Assembly: GCF_000379945.1 (NCBI RefSeq) | Contig: NZ_KB904133.1 | Span: 1 to 36,845, forward strand | Length of the DNA stretch: 36,845 nucleotides | Reading direction: 5' to 3' | Source of the DNA: Porphyromonas macacae DSM 20710 = JCM 13914 | Lineage (GTDB): Bacteria; Bacteroidota; Bacteroidia; Bacteroidales; Porphyromonadaceae | Part shown: positions 7,711-16,340 of the stretch, piece after piece | Layout: the number at the start of each line of letters is the position of its first letter | Position numbering within the stretch: the stretch's first letter is position 1 | Notes under the pieces: model-generated | Databases searched by the model: none | What the model saw: the letters and a program-made list of their open reading frames with translations, nothing else | What the model was told of the DNA's origin: nothing | Translations under genes and position numbers: made by a program

Positions 7711-7789
7711 ATCAATACTGTTTTATCTGCTTCATTCTCACTAATGGGCATCTTCAGCTCTACATAGCCTTGTAACGGCCCTAATGTAT

Positions 7790-7797
7790 CAAAGGTA
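7790..7797 (-). promoter_or_regulatory. -7 promoter motif for meaB
   Basis: Minus strand TACCTTTG matches TAnnTTTG, about 80 bp upstream of the meaB start. A TTTG lies 16 bases further upstream, shorter than the usual spacing, inside the T-run of the galK terminator. Confidence 0.4.
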
Positions 7798-7816
7798 GCG
7801 ATTTTAGCAGAGACAA

Positions 7817-7859
7817 AAAACGGCTGTCCGAGCTTTTCCAATCGCCGGGCAACCGTTTT
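7817..7859 (-). terminator. Intrinsic terminator of the galactose operon
   Basis: Arms 7817-7830 and 7846-7859 form a stem of about 14 bp with one mismatch and one wobble around a 15-base loop. On the minus strand the stem runs into CCGTTTTTTGTC. It starts 27 bp after the galK stop codon. Confidence 0.75.
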
Positions 7860-7885
7860 ATGTCTGCTGAAGCAAGATTCTTTTT

Positions 7886-9037
7886 CTACTGCTCGATTTT
7901 TCTCGAACCGTTTGAAATTACGACATCGTATATCTTGGGTTCTCTACCGAACTTTTCCAGATAACGACGTTTTACTTCACGAATAAATCCATCGTACAAA
8001 CCTTCTTTAACCAGATTAATGGTACAACCGCCAAAGCCTCCGCCCATCACCCGGGAACCGGTCACGCCGCACTGCTTGGCCACATGGTTCAGATAATCCA
8101 GCTCCTCACAGCTCACCTCATACAATTTGCTCATGCCCTCATGGGTTTCGTACATCTTCTGTCCAACAGTCTCATAGTCTTTAGCCACCAAAGCATCGGC
8201 AACATCAAGGACACGTTGAATTTCTTCAATAACGTATTCAGCCCGTTTATAGTCTTCTTCACCGACCTGATTTTTTACCTCTTTGAGCATATCCATGTCG
8301 ACATCACGTAAGAACTTGACGTCGGGGTATTTCCCGGCTATAGCTTCCACAACACGCTCACAGCTTTCACGACGTTTATTATAGGCACTACTGGCCAGCT
8401 CATGCTTTACCACACTGTCCACCAAAACCAGTTTATAGCCTTTCGGATCGAACGGATAATATTGATAGTCCAGACTCCGGCAGTCCAGACACATCAGCTG
8501 CCCTTCTTTGCCGAAAACACTGGCAAACTGGTCCATGATACCGCACTTTACACCACAGTAGTTATGCTCTGTAGCCTGCCCCATCAAAGCAAGATCAAAA
8601 GGTCTGATATTCAGCTTAAAAAGATCATTCAGCGCAAAAGCGAAGGTACTTTCCAGAGCAGCCGAAGAGCTCATGCCGGCCCCCAAAGGCACATCACCCT
8701 TGAATACGGTATCAAACCCACCGATCGAATGTCCTTTTTTCTGAATCTCACGGCATATACCGAATATATAACGTGCCCAACTCTGAGCAGGTGCATCTTC
8801 TTCTTTCAAACCGAACTCCGCCGACTCATTCAAATCCAAAGCAAAAGCACGTACCCTGTCTGAACCATTCAACCGAATCTCTGCCGTTATTCCCTTATCC
8901 ACGGCACCCGGGAACACAAAACCGCCATTATAATCGGTATGTTCCCCAATCAAATTGATTCGCCCGGGAGAAGTATAAAGAATTCCCGGCTCTCCATACA
9001 ATTCGGTAAACTTATTACGAATATCTAAAATGTCCAT
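7886..9037 (-). CDS. galK: Galactokinase
   Basis: GHMP-family kinase that phosphorylates alpha-D-galactose to galactose 1-phosphate, the first committed step of the Leloir pathway (383 residues). The galactokinase signature GRINLIGEHTDYN lies at about 25-37, the GHMP ATP loop PLGAGMSSSAALE near 110, the catalytic Asp in CGIMDQFASVFG near 165, and the third motif GGGFGGCTINLV towards the end. The ATG at 9037-9035 (MDILDIRNKF) is chosen over an upstream TTG at 9070 that would overlap the transporter gene. It is the last gene of a galM-transporter-galK operon; galT and galE are not in the window. Confidence 0.95.
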   Translation of the reverse strand: MDILDIRNKFTELYGEPGILYTSPGRINLIGEHTDYNGGFVFPGAVDKGITAEIRLNGSDRVRAFALDLNESAEFGLKEEDAPAQSWARYIFGICREIQKKGHSIGGFDTVFKGDVPLGAGMSSSAALESTFAFALNDLFKLNIRPFDLALMGQATEHNYCGVKCGIMDQFASVFGKEGQLMCLDCRSLDYQYYPFDPKGYKLVLVDSVVKHELASSAYNKRRESCERVVEAIAGKYPDVKFLRDVDMDMLKEVKNQVGEEDYKRAEYVIEEIQRVLDVADALVAKDYETVGQKMYETHEGMSKLYEVSCEELDYLNHVAKQCGVTGSRVMGGGFGGCTINLVKEGLYDGFIREVKRRYLEKFGREPKIYDVVISNGSRKIEQ

Positions 9038-9066
9038 ATCTGTTGAATTCAGTAAAAAACAAACAA

Positions 9067-10479
9067 TCAAGGCAACTGCTTAACCTTATAACCGGCCATC
9101 GCGTAATACAGAAGATAAGCTTCGCCCGCTACAACGATAATCCACGTCCACTGCCAACCCATCATATCTGCAGTCAGTCCCTGAAGCAAAGGAAGCACGG
9201 CACCCCCCACAACCCCCATCATCAGAACACCGGTACCCTTAGAAGTATATTTACCGAGTTTATCGATAGCCAAAGAGAAGATGGCAGGCCACATAATAGA
9301 GTGGAACAAACCTACACCCACCAGTACCCACGGGTTATTGGTAATCATGGCAATAAGTACCAGAATACCGGCTCCGATAGAAGCGATAATCAATTGGATA
9401 TTGGCACCTACTCTACTCAGGAAACTGCTGATAAAACGTCCGACAAGCAGACCGCCCCAATACAATGTAGCCATTTTGGCTGCCACTTTCAACATAAATC
9501 CCTGATCAATAGCATATAAATTGATATTGGCACCGACAGCCACTTCTACACCGACGTAAACGAAGATAGCTACAACTCCAAGTGCAAGATGTGAAAAACT
9601 CCATACGCTTTTCTCCAATACTTCGTTCCCTTTCTTCTCTGCAGCAGCGATATTGGGCAAATGAATCCCCTTTAACACGAAGATGATGATACCGGTGAGC
9701 ACGATAAGCACAAGAATAGGTATATACAAAGAAGTAATATTGATGTCCAGCCCCTCCTTTCCACTGAAAATCAAATAGGCAACGATAAGCGGGCCTACGG
9801 TAGTCATGGCGGAGTTTCCGGTACCTGCAATGCTCTGACGTTGTACCGGAGATGTACCCGTTACATCGCAGGCCACCAAATAAGGATTAACCACAGCCTG
9901 TAAATAGGTCAAAGCCGTACCGGCAACAAAGGCGGCAAAAAGGAAAATATAATATGCAAACGGAATCGTAATATCTTTGAGATACAAAAGAGACTTGAAC
10001 TCCTGGGTTTTACCCGTTAATTCTACCTGAAAGTTTCCGGTTGTTGCTGCCAAACTCTTCATAGCTTCTATATCGGAGACCGTCCCGTCTCCTTTCAAAG
10101 CCAGAATAGATTTGGCTTCATCTATGGACGCCTGAAAATTAGGCAAATCGAATTTGTCGAATACATAAGCGGAAAGTTCGAACAAACCGAAAGCAGCAAT
10201 CAAAATGATCAAACCGAAGATAAGAGATTTTTTATATCCGTTCTTATCGATGTAGCGGCTTGTGGAAGGGCCCATAATCAAATAGGCCAGGAAAAACGAA
10301 AAAGTCAGAAGAACCGTCAAAGTATTTGTCCAACTCCCCCCCATTAAAAGATAAGCAGCCTGCATAGGACCCTGAAACTGCTGGTTGAGATTCGTAATAA
10401 GCCCGATAAGAGACATCAGCACCACCATAATGATAAATGGCACCAGGTAGTTCGGCTGTTGTTGTTTTACTCCATTCAT
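9067..10479 (-). CDS. MFS sugar transporter (FucP/GluP-like, probably galactose or glucose)
   Basis: Inner-membrane major facilitator superfamily protein of 470 residues with about 12 hydrophobic segments, probably a sugar:H+ or sugar:Na+ symporter of the FHS group (FucP, GluP). Visible features include the first helix region VPFIIMVVLMSLIGLITNLNQQF, the Asn/Gln-rich stretch typical of FHS transporters, LQAVVNPYLVACD in the middle and GVLMMGVVGGAVLPLLQG near the end. An extra soluble segment of about 60 residues at about 115-175 separates helices in the first half and is longer than in E. coli FucP. Position between galM and galK argues for galactose as substrate; glucose cannot be excluded. 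Confidence 0.88.
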   Translation of the reverse strand: MNGVKQQQPNYLVPFIIMVVLMSLIGLITNLNQQFQGPMQAAYLLMGGSWTNTLTVLLTFSFFLAYLIMGPSTSRYIDKNGYKKSLIFGLIILIAAFGLFELSAYVFDKFDLPNFQASIDEAKSILALKGDGTVSDIEAMKSLAATTGNFQVELTGKTQEFKSLLYLKDITIPFAYYIFLFAAFVAGTALTYLQAVVNPYLVACDVTGTSPVQRQSIAGTGNSAMTTVGPLIVAYLIFSGKEGLDINITSLYIPILVLIVLTGIIIFVLKGIHLPNIAAAEKKGNEVLEKSVWSFSHLALGVVAIFVYVGVEVAVGANINLYAIDQGFMLKVAAKMATLYWGGLLVGRFISSFLSRVGANIQLIIASIGAGILVLIAMITNNPWVLVGVGLFHSIMWPAIFSLAIDKLGKYTSKGTGVLMMGVVGGAVLPLLQGLTADMMGWQWTWIIVVAGEAYLLYYAMAGYKVKQLP

Positions 10480-10513
10480 GATAAAGTTTTGTATTTGATT
10501 ATTTTTATTCTAA

Positions 10514-11581
10514 TTATTCCACTGTAAACTTAAACACGGTAACACTCTCAAAAAGTTCGCCGGGATTGAGGCGTGTGCTCGGATATTCGGGTTTATTGGG
10601 ACTGTCCGGAAAATGCTGGGTTTCAAGGCAAAGAGCCGCACGTGCAGGATAGCGGGCATCGTGCTTGCCGCGCATATTTCCACTCATCCAATTCCCGGTG
10701 TACAACTGTACGCCCGGTTGATCGGTATAAACTTCCATCACAATAGAAGTTTTAGGCGATCCGACACGTGCTGCGAATCCCAATTTGCCGGGCTCTTTAT
10801 CCAATATGTAAGTATGGTCGTAGCCTCGTGCCCAACGGAGCTGGTCGGTGTCTTCATCTATCCGCAAACCCACGGATACAGGTTCGGTAAAATCCATCGG
10901 AGTACCGGCCACCGGCTCAGCTTTGCCGTAAGGAATAGCCGTTTCATCCGTAGGCAGATATTCGCGTGCATTGATCGTCAGGATATGATCTGCAATAGAC
11001 GTATCGCCATTTCCCGAAAGATTAAAATAAGCATGATTGGTCAGATTGAGAACGGTTGGTTTATCCGTCTCTGCCGTATAAGAAACAGCCAGCTCATTAT
11101 CATCCGTAAGCGTATAGCATACCGTCACATCAAGATTTCCGGGATATCCCTCCTCACCGTCAGCTGATTGGTACTTAAGTTGCAAACGATTGTCATCCAA
11201 TTGGCTTGCAGTCCAAACAACCGCATTAAAACCTTTTACACCTCCATGCAAACTATTCGGTCCGTTATTTACCGGCAGATGATAAGTTTGTCCGTCAATG
11301 GAAAAAATACCTTTGGCTATCCGATTGGCATAGCGTCCGCAAATGGCTCCGAAATAAGCTTCCTCGGAGCGGATATAGTCCTGGATCGAATCGTGTCCGA
11401 TCACTACGTCCGTCCATCCTTCTTTCGATGGCACCACCAGGGAAACCAACTTTGCCCCCAAATTTGTGATATGAGCTTCCGCTCCACACTTATTGGTCAA
11501 CGTATAAAGGCGTACTTCCTTACCGTCTACTTTTTCAGAGAAACGGGCAGCGTCCAGACGGGCTTTATTATTAATGTTCAT
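10514..11581 (-). CDS. galM: Galactose mutarotase (aldose 1-epimerase)
   Basis: Interconverts alpha- and beta-galactose so that galactokinase gets the alpha form (355 residues). The family signature NLTNHAYFNL with the catalytic His, and ALCLETQHFPDSPN with the catalytic Glu, are both present; the early substrate motif GRYANRIAKG is also clear. The ATG at 11581-11579 (MNINNKARLD) is preferred over one 24 codons upstream, since the extra residues look nothing like the family and the product then starts where the fold begins. No signal peptide in the chosen form, so cytoplasmic; some Bacteroidota GalM proteins are exported lipoproteins. First gene of the galactose operon; no perfect TAnnTTTG motif is seen upstream. 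Confidence 0.93.
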   Translation of the reverse strand: MNINNKARLDAARFSEKVDGKEVRLYTLTNKCGAEAHITNLGAKLVSLVVPSKEGWTDVVIGHDSIQDYIRSEEAYFGAICGRYANRIAKGIFSIDGQTYHLPVNNGPNSLHGGVKGFNAVVWTASQLDDNRLQLKYQSADGEEGYPGNLDVTVCYTLTDDNELAVSYTAETDKPTVLNLTNHAYFNLSGNGDTSIADHILTINAREYLPTDETAIPYGKAEPVAGTPMDFTEPVSVGLRIDEDTDQLRWARGYDHTYILDKEPGKLGFAARVGSPKTSIVMEVYTDQPGVQLYTGNWMSGNMRGKHDARYPARAALCLETQHFPDSPNKPEYPSTRLNPGELFESVTVFKFTVE

Positions 11582-11810
11582 AGTTATGCTTTTTCTTCGT
11601 TCTGACAGGTCTGTCTGACAAAATATCAAGTCAGGGCAAAAGGAGTTGTTCAACCAAATGGTTATATATCAACGTAGCGTATCAAACACAGTTTCCCACT
11701 TGACAAAAAGAAGACAGGATTATTAACCCCTTCTTCCTTGTAAAATTAACTATTTTTTCAATTTATTTAACAACTTCGCACCCCTTATTATAATCTAAAC
11801 AATAATAACC

Positions 11811-12590
11811 TTACAGTTGTGCCAACAAATAGACCGGATGATACGTCAGCGGCAAAAAGCCTGCATCCGTACCGTAAATCTCGGCATATTCTTTACAAAA
11901 TCTTTTCATCCGTCCCGGTGTCCACCGCTCCTGCGGCCCGGGAGCAGCCCCTACGCCGGTTTTCTTCAGATGCTCCAACACCTGCCGTCCCGTTTCAAAA
12001 GCAAATGTTACATGCTCCTCCAACACTTTTACACGCGAAAAAGACATAGAAAGCCATTTGTGCAAATCTTCGACTCCGCAGTATTGCAGACCATGCCCCG
12101 TAAGCGTACGTACTTCATGCAAGTTGTTTTTTCCGAATGTGGAGATTAACAGAATTCCTTGTTTATTCAAACGGCCGGGCAAAGATTGCAGAAAGAGTTT
12201 GGGTTGAGTAAACCATTGCATCGTGGAGGCGGAAACAATCATATCATACCCTCGCCCCAAATCGATCTGTTCGGCATCTCCGCTGATATAACAAATACGA
12301 TGCGGATTGCGCAAACAGATATTAGAGCTCAACGGCAAGGATTCATCCAAGTCATTAAATGTCCATTTTTGAATATCGAGCGTACTATCCAATCGAGCTG
12401 TCAACACCCCGGTACCGCAGCCCACCTCCAAAACGGACTCAAAGTGCTTACCGGGGTAAAACAAATCGAGTTCGCGGGAAAGGCGATCGGCAATATGCAA
12501 TTGCACTTTTGCTTCAGCATCGTACGTAGGACGAGCGGCCTTAAACCGCTGTGCCACCAACTGCTTATTAACAGTATTCTTTATGCCCAT
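11811..12590 (-). CDS. bioC: Malonyl-ACP O-methyltransferase BioC
   Basis: SAM-dependent methyltransferase (259 residues) that methylates the free carboxyl of malonyl-ACP to start pimelate synthesis for biotin. The BioC N-terminus VAQRFKAARPTYDAEAKVQ is followed by the SAM motif VLEVGCGTGVL at about 53-63 and by SASTMQWF in the middle. It follows bioG with a 10-bp overlap, which points to coupled translation. Separate genes for BioG and BioC contrast with the fused forms reported from some Bacteroides. No bioA, bioB or bioD in the window. Confidence 0.93.
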   Translation of the reverse strand: MGIKNTVNKQLVAQRFKAARPTYDAEAKVQLHIADRLSRELDLFYPGKHFESVLEVGCGTGVLTARLDSTLDIQKWTFNDLDESLPLSSNICLRNPHRICYISGDAEQIDLGRGYDMIVSASTMQWFTQPKLFLQSLPGRLNKQGILLISTFGKNNLHEVRTLTGHGLQYCGVEDLHKWLSMSFSRVKVLEEHVTFAFETGRQVLEHLKKTGVGAAPGPQERWTPGRMKRFCKEYAEIYGTDAGFLPLTYHPVYLLAQL

Positions 12591-13288
12591 AGCTCATCCC
12601 AATGCTGCCGATTCAAAAACGGATAATGAGCTACCCCTTGAAGCTCCTTAATCTGTACATCACAGGATTTCCAGTAGGCCAATTGATTGGCCGGAGGAAT
12701 AATGCGGTCGGACATCCCGATCAATGCCATCTTCCACCATGGGTATTTACAAACAGATTGATCTTCCGGGCGCTCTCTCTTCTGCTCATAATCGGAAACT
12801 GCAGCCAACTCACTGCGTATTTCGTAGGTTGGCCGTTTCTCCAATGCTTCAAACAAGGTTTTCAATGATTTACCACCACACATCCTTCGGTTGAATTTCT
12901 TTCTGTTCTCATCATTCAAAGCATTCAGTGTTCCATTAAAAACTGCTTCCGGTATGCCGTAGCAATCATGCACAGGATAACTCGTTCCGCATATGGCCAC
13001 ACCGTTGCAACCGACAACTTCAGCCAAAGCCTTATTATGCGGATCGCTCAGAAATCGATTTGCAGCCCATACGCCCATAGACCAGGCTGTCAATCTTATA
13101 ATTTTATATGCAGTGAAATCGAATGAAGGCATCTGCTCGTCCCTGTAATCCCAAACGACTAATAAATCCGTATCTGCCGGCAGCATCAAATGCTCCACCG
13201 ACTCCGGCGTCATGGCCCAACCGTTAAAAAAAAGAATCAGCGTTCGAGCTGTCTCGGTTAAATTGTTTTTATATAGTTTTATCTGCAT
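12581..13288 (-). CDS. bioG: Pimeloyl-ACP methyl ester esterase BioG
   Basis: Alpha/beta-hydrolase of the DUF452/BioG family (235 residues) that removes the methyl group from pimeloyl-ACP methyl ester, ending the BioC cycle, as BioH does in E. coli. The start LILFFNGWAMTPESVEHL and the nucleophile elbow AWSMGVWAA (Ser70) are typical of BioG; the likely catalytic His is His221 in GVAHYPFLN and an Asp lies in GMSDRIIPP. It is flanked by bioF (16 bp upstream) and bioC (10-bp overlap), which leaves little doubt about the pathway. Confidence 0.93.
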   Translation of the reverse strand: MQIKLYKNNLTETARTLILFFNGWAMTPESVEHLMLPADTDLLVVWDYRDEQMPSFDFTAYKIIRLTAWSMGVWAANRFLSDPHNKALAEVVGCNGVAICGTSYPVHDCYGIPEAVFNGTLNALNDENRKKFNRRMCGGKSLKTLFEALEKRPTYEIRSELAAVSDYEQKRERPEDQSVCKYPWWKMALIGMSDRIIPPANQLAYWKSCDVQIKELQGVAHYPFLNRQHWDELWA

Positions 13289-13304
13289 TGTACAAACTTC
13301 ATTT

Positions 13305-14447
13305 TCAGATCAAACTGTCGATGGCCTCCATCAGACCGTCGACAGGGGTCTCGGCAGTCAGAGAAAACCGTAGACGTGCCGTTCCTTTCGGTACGGTAGG
13401 CGGACGAATGGGCAACACATAATAACCCAACTTCTGTAACTGCTCGGCTACTTCCACAGCCTTACTGTTTTCGCCTAAAATCCACGGAATAATATGACTT
13501 TCCGAAGGCATCGAGATACCTTTATGAATAAGAAACTGTCTGAACTTTCCGCTCCATTCCTGAAGGCGTAAACGCTCGTTCTGCATCCCGGGCAAGGCCT
13601 GCCAGACGGCACGGGTATAAGCAATGACAGACGGAGGCAAAGCCGTTGAAAAAATCAGGGGACGACAACGGTTCACCAGCAAACGGCGTACCACATCATC
13701 GCAGACGACATAAGCACCCATGGAGGCAAAAGCTTTACCAAAGGTGCCGCAAAGTAAATCGATATCGGACACCGTATCGGTCTCTTCTGCCAGCCCCAGT
13801 CCTCTCGCTCCCCGTACCCCGACGGCATGCGCTTCGTCCACATACAGCATAACCTGAGGGTAACGCCGTTTGATCTCAACCAACGCTTTCAAATCCGATA
13901 CATCGCCGTCCATGCTGTAAACACTTTCGACCATGACGATAATCATTCGATAAGAGGCAGATTTTCGTTGAAGGATCTTCTCCAGATGGCTTAAATCATT
14001 ATGTCTGAAACGCTCGAAAGGAGCACCGGACAACTTCATACCGTCTATCATACTGGCATGAACCAGTTTATCGGCTACAATCAAAGTTTTATCATCAACC
14101 AAAGCAGGTACTATGCCGGTATTCATGTGATAACCACTGTTAAAAATCAGCGCAGCTTCACGCCCGAACTGCTCGGCTATCTGTTTTTCCAAATCGGCCA
14201 TCACATGATAGTATCCGGTCAGGAGAGCACTGGAGGTACTGCCCATATCGAAGCCTTCGGGTTGCCGAATATCTCCACGGGCAGCAAGACCCAGATAATC
14301 GTTACCCGAAAAATTGAGCATCCGCTTTCCATCTTCGGTTACAATGTATGCACCGCTATGGGTTAACGGCTTCAACATCCGCAAAGAACCGCTCCGGGTA
14401 ATTTCACCCATGCGTTGCTCGAACATATCAAACAGAATATCGTTCAT
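13305..14447 (-). CDS. bioF: 8-amino-7-oxononanoate synthase
   Basis: PLP-dependent alpha-oxoamine synthase (380 residues) that joins pimeloyl-ACP with alanine to form 8-amino-7-oxononanoate in biotin synthesis. Visible features are LNFSGNDYLGLA at about 45-56, the cofactor-stacking His130 in VHASMIDG, VDEAHAVG with Asp204 and His207, and the PLP lysine Lys238 in CGTFGKAFASMG. The related enzyme 2-amino-3-ketobutyrate CoA ligase (Kbl) is similar, but the bioG and bioC genes directly downstream decide for BioF. Start at the ATG giving MNDILFDMFEQR. A TATCTTTG promoter motif lies 40 bp upstream. Confidence 0.93.
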   Translation of the reverse strand: MNDILFDMFEQRMGEITRSGSLRMLKPLTHSGAYIVTEDGKRMLNFSGNDYLGLAARGDIRQPEGFDMGSTSSALLTGYYHVMADLEKQIAEQFGREAALIFNSGYHMNTGIVPALVDDKTLIVADKLVHASMIDGMKLSGAPFERFRHNDLSHLEKILQRKSASYRMIIVMVESVYSMDGDVSDLKALVEIKRRYPQVMLYVDEAHAVGVRGARGLGLAEETDTVSDIDLLCGTFGKAFASMGAYVVCDDVVRRLLVNRCRPLIFSTALPPSVIAYTRAVWQALPGMQNERLRLQEWSGKFRQFLIHKGISMPSESHIIPWILGENSKAVEVAEQLQKLGYYVLPIRPPTVPKGTARLRFSLTAETPVDGLMEAIDSLI

Positions 14448-14487
14448 CCTTCGTTTCTATACCCCGTACCATTCAAAATGCAGGTTT

Positions 14488-14495
14488 CAAAGATA
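14488..14495 (-). promoter_or_regulatory. -7 promoter motif for the bio operon
   Basis: Minus strand TATCTTTG, a match to TAnnTTTG, about 40 bp before the bioF start. A TTTG lies 16 bases upstream. No BirA-type operator is recognisable. Confidence 0.45.
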
Positions 14496-14641
14496 CGACT
14501 TGAAAATGAAACAAATGTCCTATACTCCTATTCTCGAATAACCTGCATATAAATCACAGTCAAATCACCCGAATTATATCAGTTACCGATAACACACAAA
14601 TCGAATGAGCATAAAAAAAGAGAACAGATACAGACAAGAAA

Positions 14642-14667
14642 AGCGATACCCCGACGAGAGTATCGCT
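14642..14667 (-). terminator. Terminator after secG
   Basis: AGCGATAC (14642-14649) and GTATCGCT (14660-14667) form a perfect 8-bp stem with a 10-base loop, 21 bp past the secG stop. On the minus strand it is followed by TTTCTTGT, a modest T-rich tail. Confidence 0.6.
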
Positions 14668-14688
14668 CAACCTATGGTTTATCAATAG

Positions 14689-15096
14689 TTAATTTGCAGA
14701 CGTAGCGGGTTCGGCAGGTGTTTCCTCTACCGGTTGTGCAGGATTTTCCGTAGCAGCAGGCGCCGTTTCCTGTACTTCGTTTCCGAAATTAGGGGAAGCC
14801 GTAGCCTTGGGTTGAGGCAATACCGCTTTCTGTTCAATGGCTTTCTGCATGTTCGTCTCCGGGTTTACCTTACCGGTATGCAAAAAGTGAGCCGAAACGA
14901 TGCTCAGTACGGCAATAATACCCGCCAGCCACCATGTGGTCTTCTCCAGAAAGTCTGTGGTTTTACGCACACCCATAATCTGATTGCTGGATGCAAATCC
15001 GGCGGCTAAGCCCCCGCCCTTTGAATTCTGAATGACCACGATGAACACCAAAAACAAGGCGGCCAATACGATAAGGATTGTAAGGAAGATGTACAT
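14689..15096 (-). CDS. secG: Preprotein translocase subunit SecG
   Basis: Small inner-membrane subunit of the SecYEG channel (135 residues). Two hydrophobic helices are seen, MYIFLTILIVLAALFLVFIVVIQ cut here as residues 1-20 and on, and one at about 52-70. The SecG signature between them reads SKGGGLAAGFASSNQIMGVRKTTDFLEK in outline (GGGLA and the TDFLEK element). The C-terminus is a 50-residue Ala/Pro/Glu-rich tail longer than in E. coli SecG and typical of Bacteroidota. It is the last gene of a four-gene unit with the sigma-54 activator, lptE and a TPR-like gene. Confidence 0.95.
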   Translation of the reverse strand: MYIFLTILIVLAALFLVFIVVIQNSKGGGLAAGFASSNQIMGVRKTTDFLEKTTWWLAGIIAVLSIVSAHFLHTGKVNPETNMQKAIEQKAVLPQPKATASPNFGNEVQETAPAATENPAQPVEETPAEPATSAN

Positions 15097-15100
15097 TGTC

Positions 15101-15799
15101 CTATAATGTTTTTTGTTGATTATTACTAATCAGTTTTTCTAAAAATCTTATTTGGTCTGCAAAGTAACGGTTTTTTTCGGGAAAATTCAAGTTAATCGAC
15201 CGAATTATACGCAATGCCTTATCGTAACGTTGCTGTTTTATATAAATTTTGGCAAGGGTTTCGGTAAAAAGCTCCTCATCCAGATCATGCTCTTTTGCCG
15301 CTTCCGAAGCGTTTGGATGCGATTGAGCTTCATGTCGGAATTCTTTTTTTTCTTTTTCCGGCAATTCAAATGCACCGGTTGAAAAAGATTGTTCGGACAA
15401 CTGTTCTTCCGAAAAATAATCTTTGGAAGGGTTTCCACCGGTATTATAAACCAGCTCATCAGGCAAATCAGCCCCTGCAGCACGCATTTCACCCAAAAAA
15501 GAGTCGATAAGCTCAAAACTGTCCGGTTGTTTTTCTGCCGAAACATCGGACAACACTTCCGCCTGTCTGTATGCTTTAACCATACGGTACAGTTTCCGCC
15601 TGTCGGGCAGCAGAGGAGCACGATTTCGCAATTCCGAAGGATAACGCACATCATCCACTATGGCCAAATTGAAAAGATACAGAAAAGAAAAAGTGGAACA
15701 ATAAGGATAAGCATCGGCTAAAGTCTGCAACTCGGAAAGAGTCTTTTCCGAAAGAAGCAGAGGATCCCTCATGTATTCATATAACTGATCTCGCGTCAT
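15101..15799 (-). CDS. Conserved Bacteroidota TPR-like protein
   Basis: A 232-residue cytoplasmic protein without signal peptide or membrane helix. The C-terminal third, TETLAKIYIKQQRYDKALRI followed by IRSINLNFPEKNRYFADQIRFLEKLI in outline, looks like one or two tetratricopeptide helices; the middle is Glu/Ser-rich and probably disordered. The N-terminal part (YEYMRDPLLLSEKTLSELQ) contains an YPYCSTFSFLYLFNLA segment characteristic of this family. Homologues sit next to lptE and secG in related genomes, to my knowledge, but no function is established. It begins 16 bp after lptE and ends 4 bp before secG. Confidence 0.8.
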   Translation of the reverse strand: MTRDQLYEYMRDPLLLSEKTLSELQTLADAYPYCSTFSFLYLFNLAIVDDVRYPSELRNRAPLLPDRRKLYRMVKAYRQAEVLSDVSAEKQPDSFELIDSFLGEMRAAGADLPDELVYNTGGNPSKDYFSEEQLSEQSFSTGAFELPEKEKKEFRHEAQSHPNASEAAKEHDLDEELFTETLAKIYIKQQRYDKALRIIRSINLNFPEKNRYFADQIRFLEKLISNNQQKTL

Positions 15800-15815
15800 T
15801 TCCGTTTTTTCAGAA

Positions 15816-16340
15816 TTACCAGTTTTCTACGGTAGCGTTAAAAATTTCCTTGATCAAATCCTGTGTAATTTCTTCCAACAATTGATCCTGCACATCATTG
15901 AACATCTGACTGCTGTCGAACTCACGATAGGCGGAAAAGCTCTTTTCAAAGCTTTCCTTCTCATTCACATTATTAACATAGTTCACACTGATTGTCACGG
16001 TAAATTTCGTGCGGGCTGCAAAAGCATTTTCCTGCACGGCCACAGGCTCCAGCGAGTACCCCGTAATATTGCCTTCCAGCAAGAGGTCTCCACCCTGCGA
16101 TACCAGGCTTAATTTCGTGCGCTGTGTATATCTGTCGCGCAATGCTTCCGAAAAATTATTGGCAAAAGGAGCATAAACCAACGGAGCCTGATTGTTAAAA
16201 TCACGTATTGTAATGGAGCGTACTTCATCATAGTTAATGGCTCCGCCGTTAAAGCTGTAAGAAACCGAACAGCCGGCAAGTATACCCGTCGATAAAAAGA
16301 GCAACCATATGTAAAGGCCGTGGCGTTTAATCCATTCCAT
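15816..16340 (-). CDS. lptE: LPS-assembly lipoprotein LptE (Bacteroidota type)
   Basis: Outer-membrane lipoprotein (174 residues) that plugs and assists the LptD channel which places lipopolysaccharide on the cell surface. It has a lipoprotein signal peptide with lipobox LAGC and lipidated Cys24. The mature start CSVSYSFNGGAINYDEVRSI and the later QAPLVYAPFANNFSEALRD fit the LptE family (Pfam PF04390). The gene start overlaps the end of the sigma-54 activator gene by 14 bp. LptD itself is not in the window. Confidence 0.88.
   Translation of the reverse strand: MEWIKRHGLYIWLLFLSTGILAGCSVSYSFNGGAINYDEVRSITIRDFNNQAPLVYAPFANNFSEALRDRYTQRTKLSLVSQGGDLLLEGNITGYSLEPVAVQENAFAARTKFTVTISVNYVNNVNEKESFEKSFSAYREFDSSQMFNDVQDQLLEEITQDLIKEIFNATVENW

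Noticed and set aside
9043-9070. Upstream TTG start for galK
   Set aside because: Would overlap the transporter stop; the residues before MDILDI do not resemble galactokinases.
11762-11810. Possible terminator after bioC
   Set aside because: The TTATTAT/ATAATAA pairing is all A/T with no T-run in the right place; not convincing.
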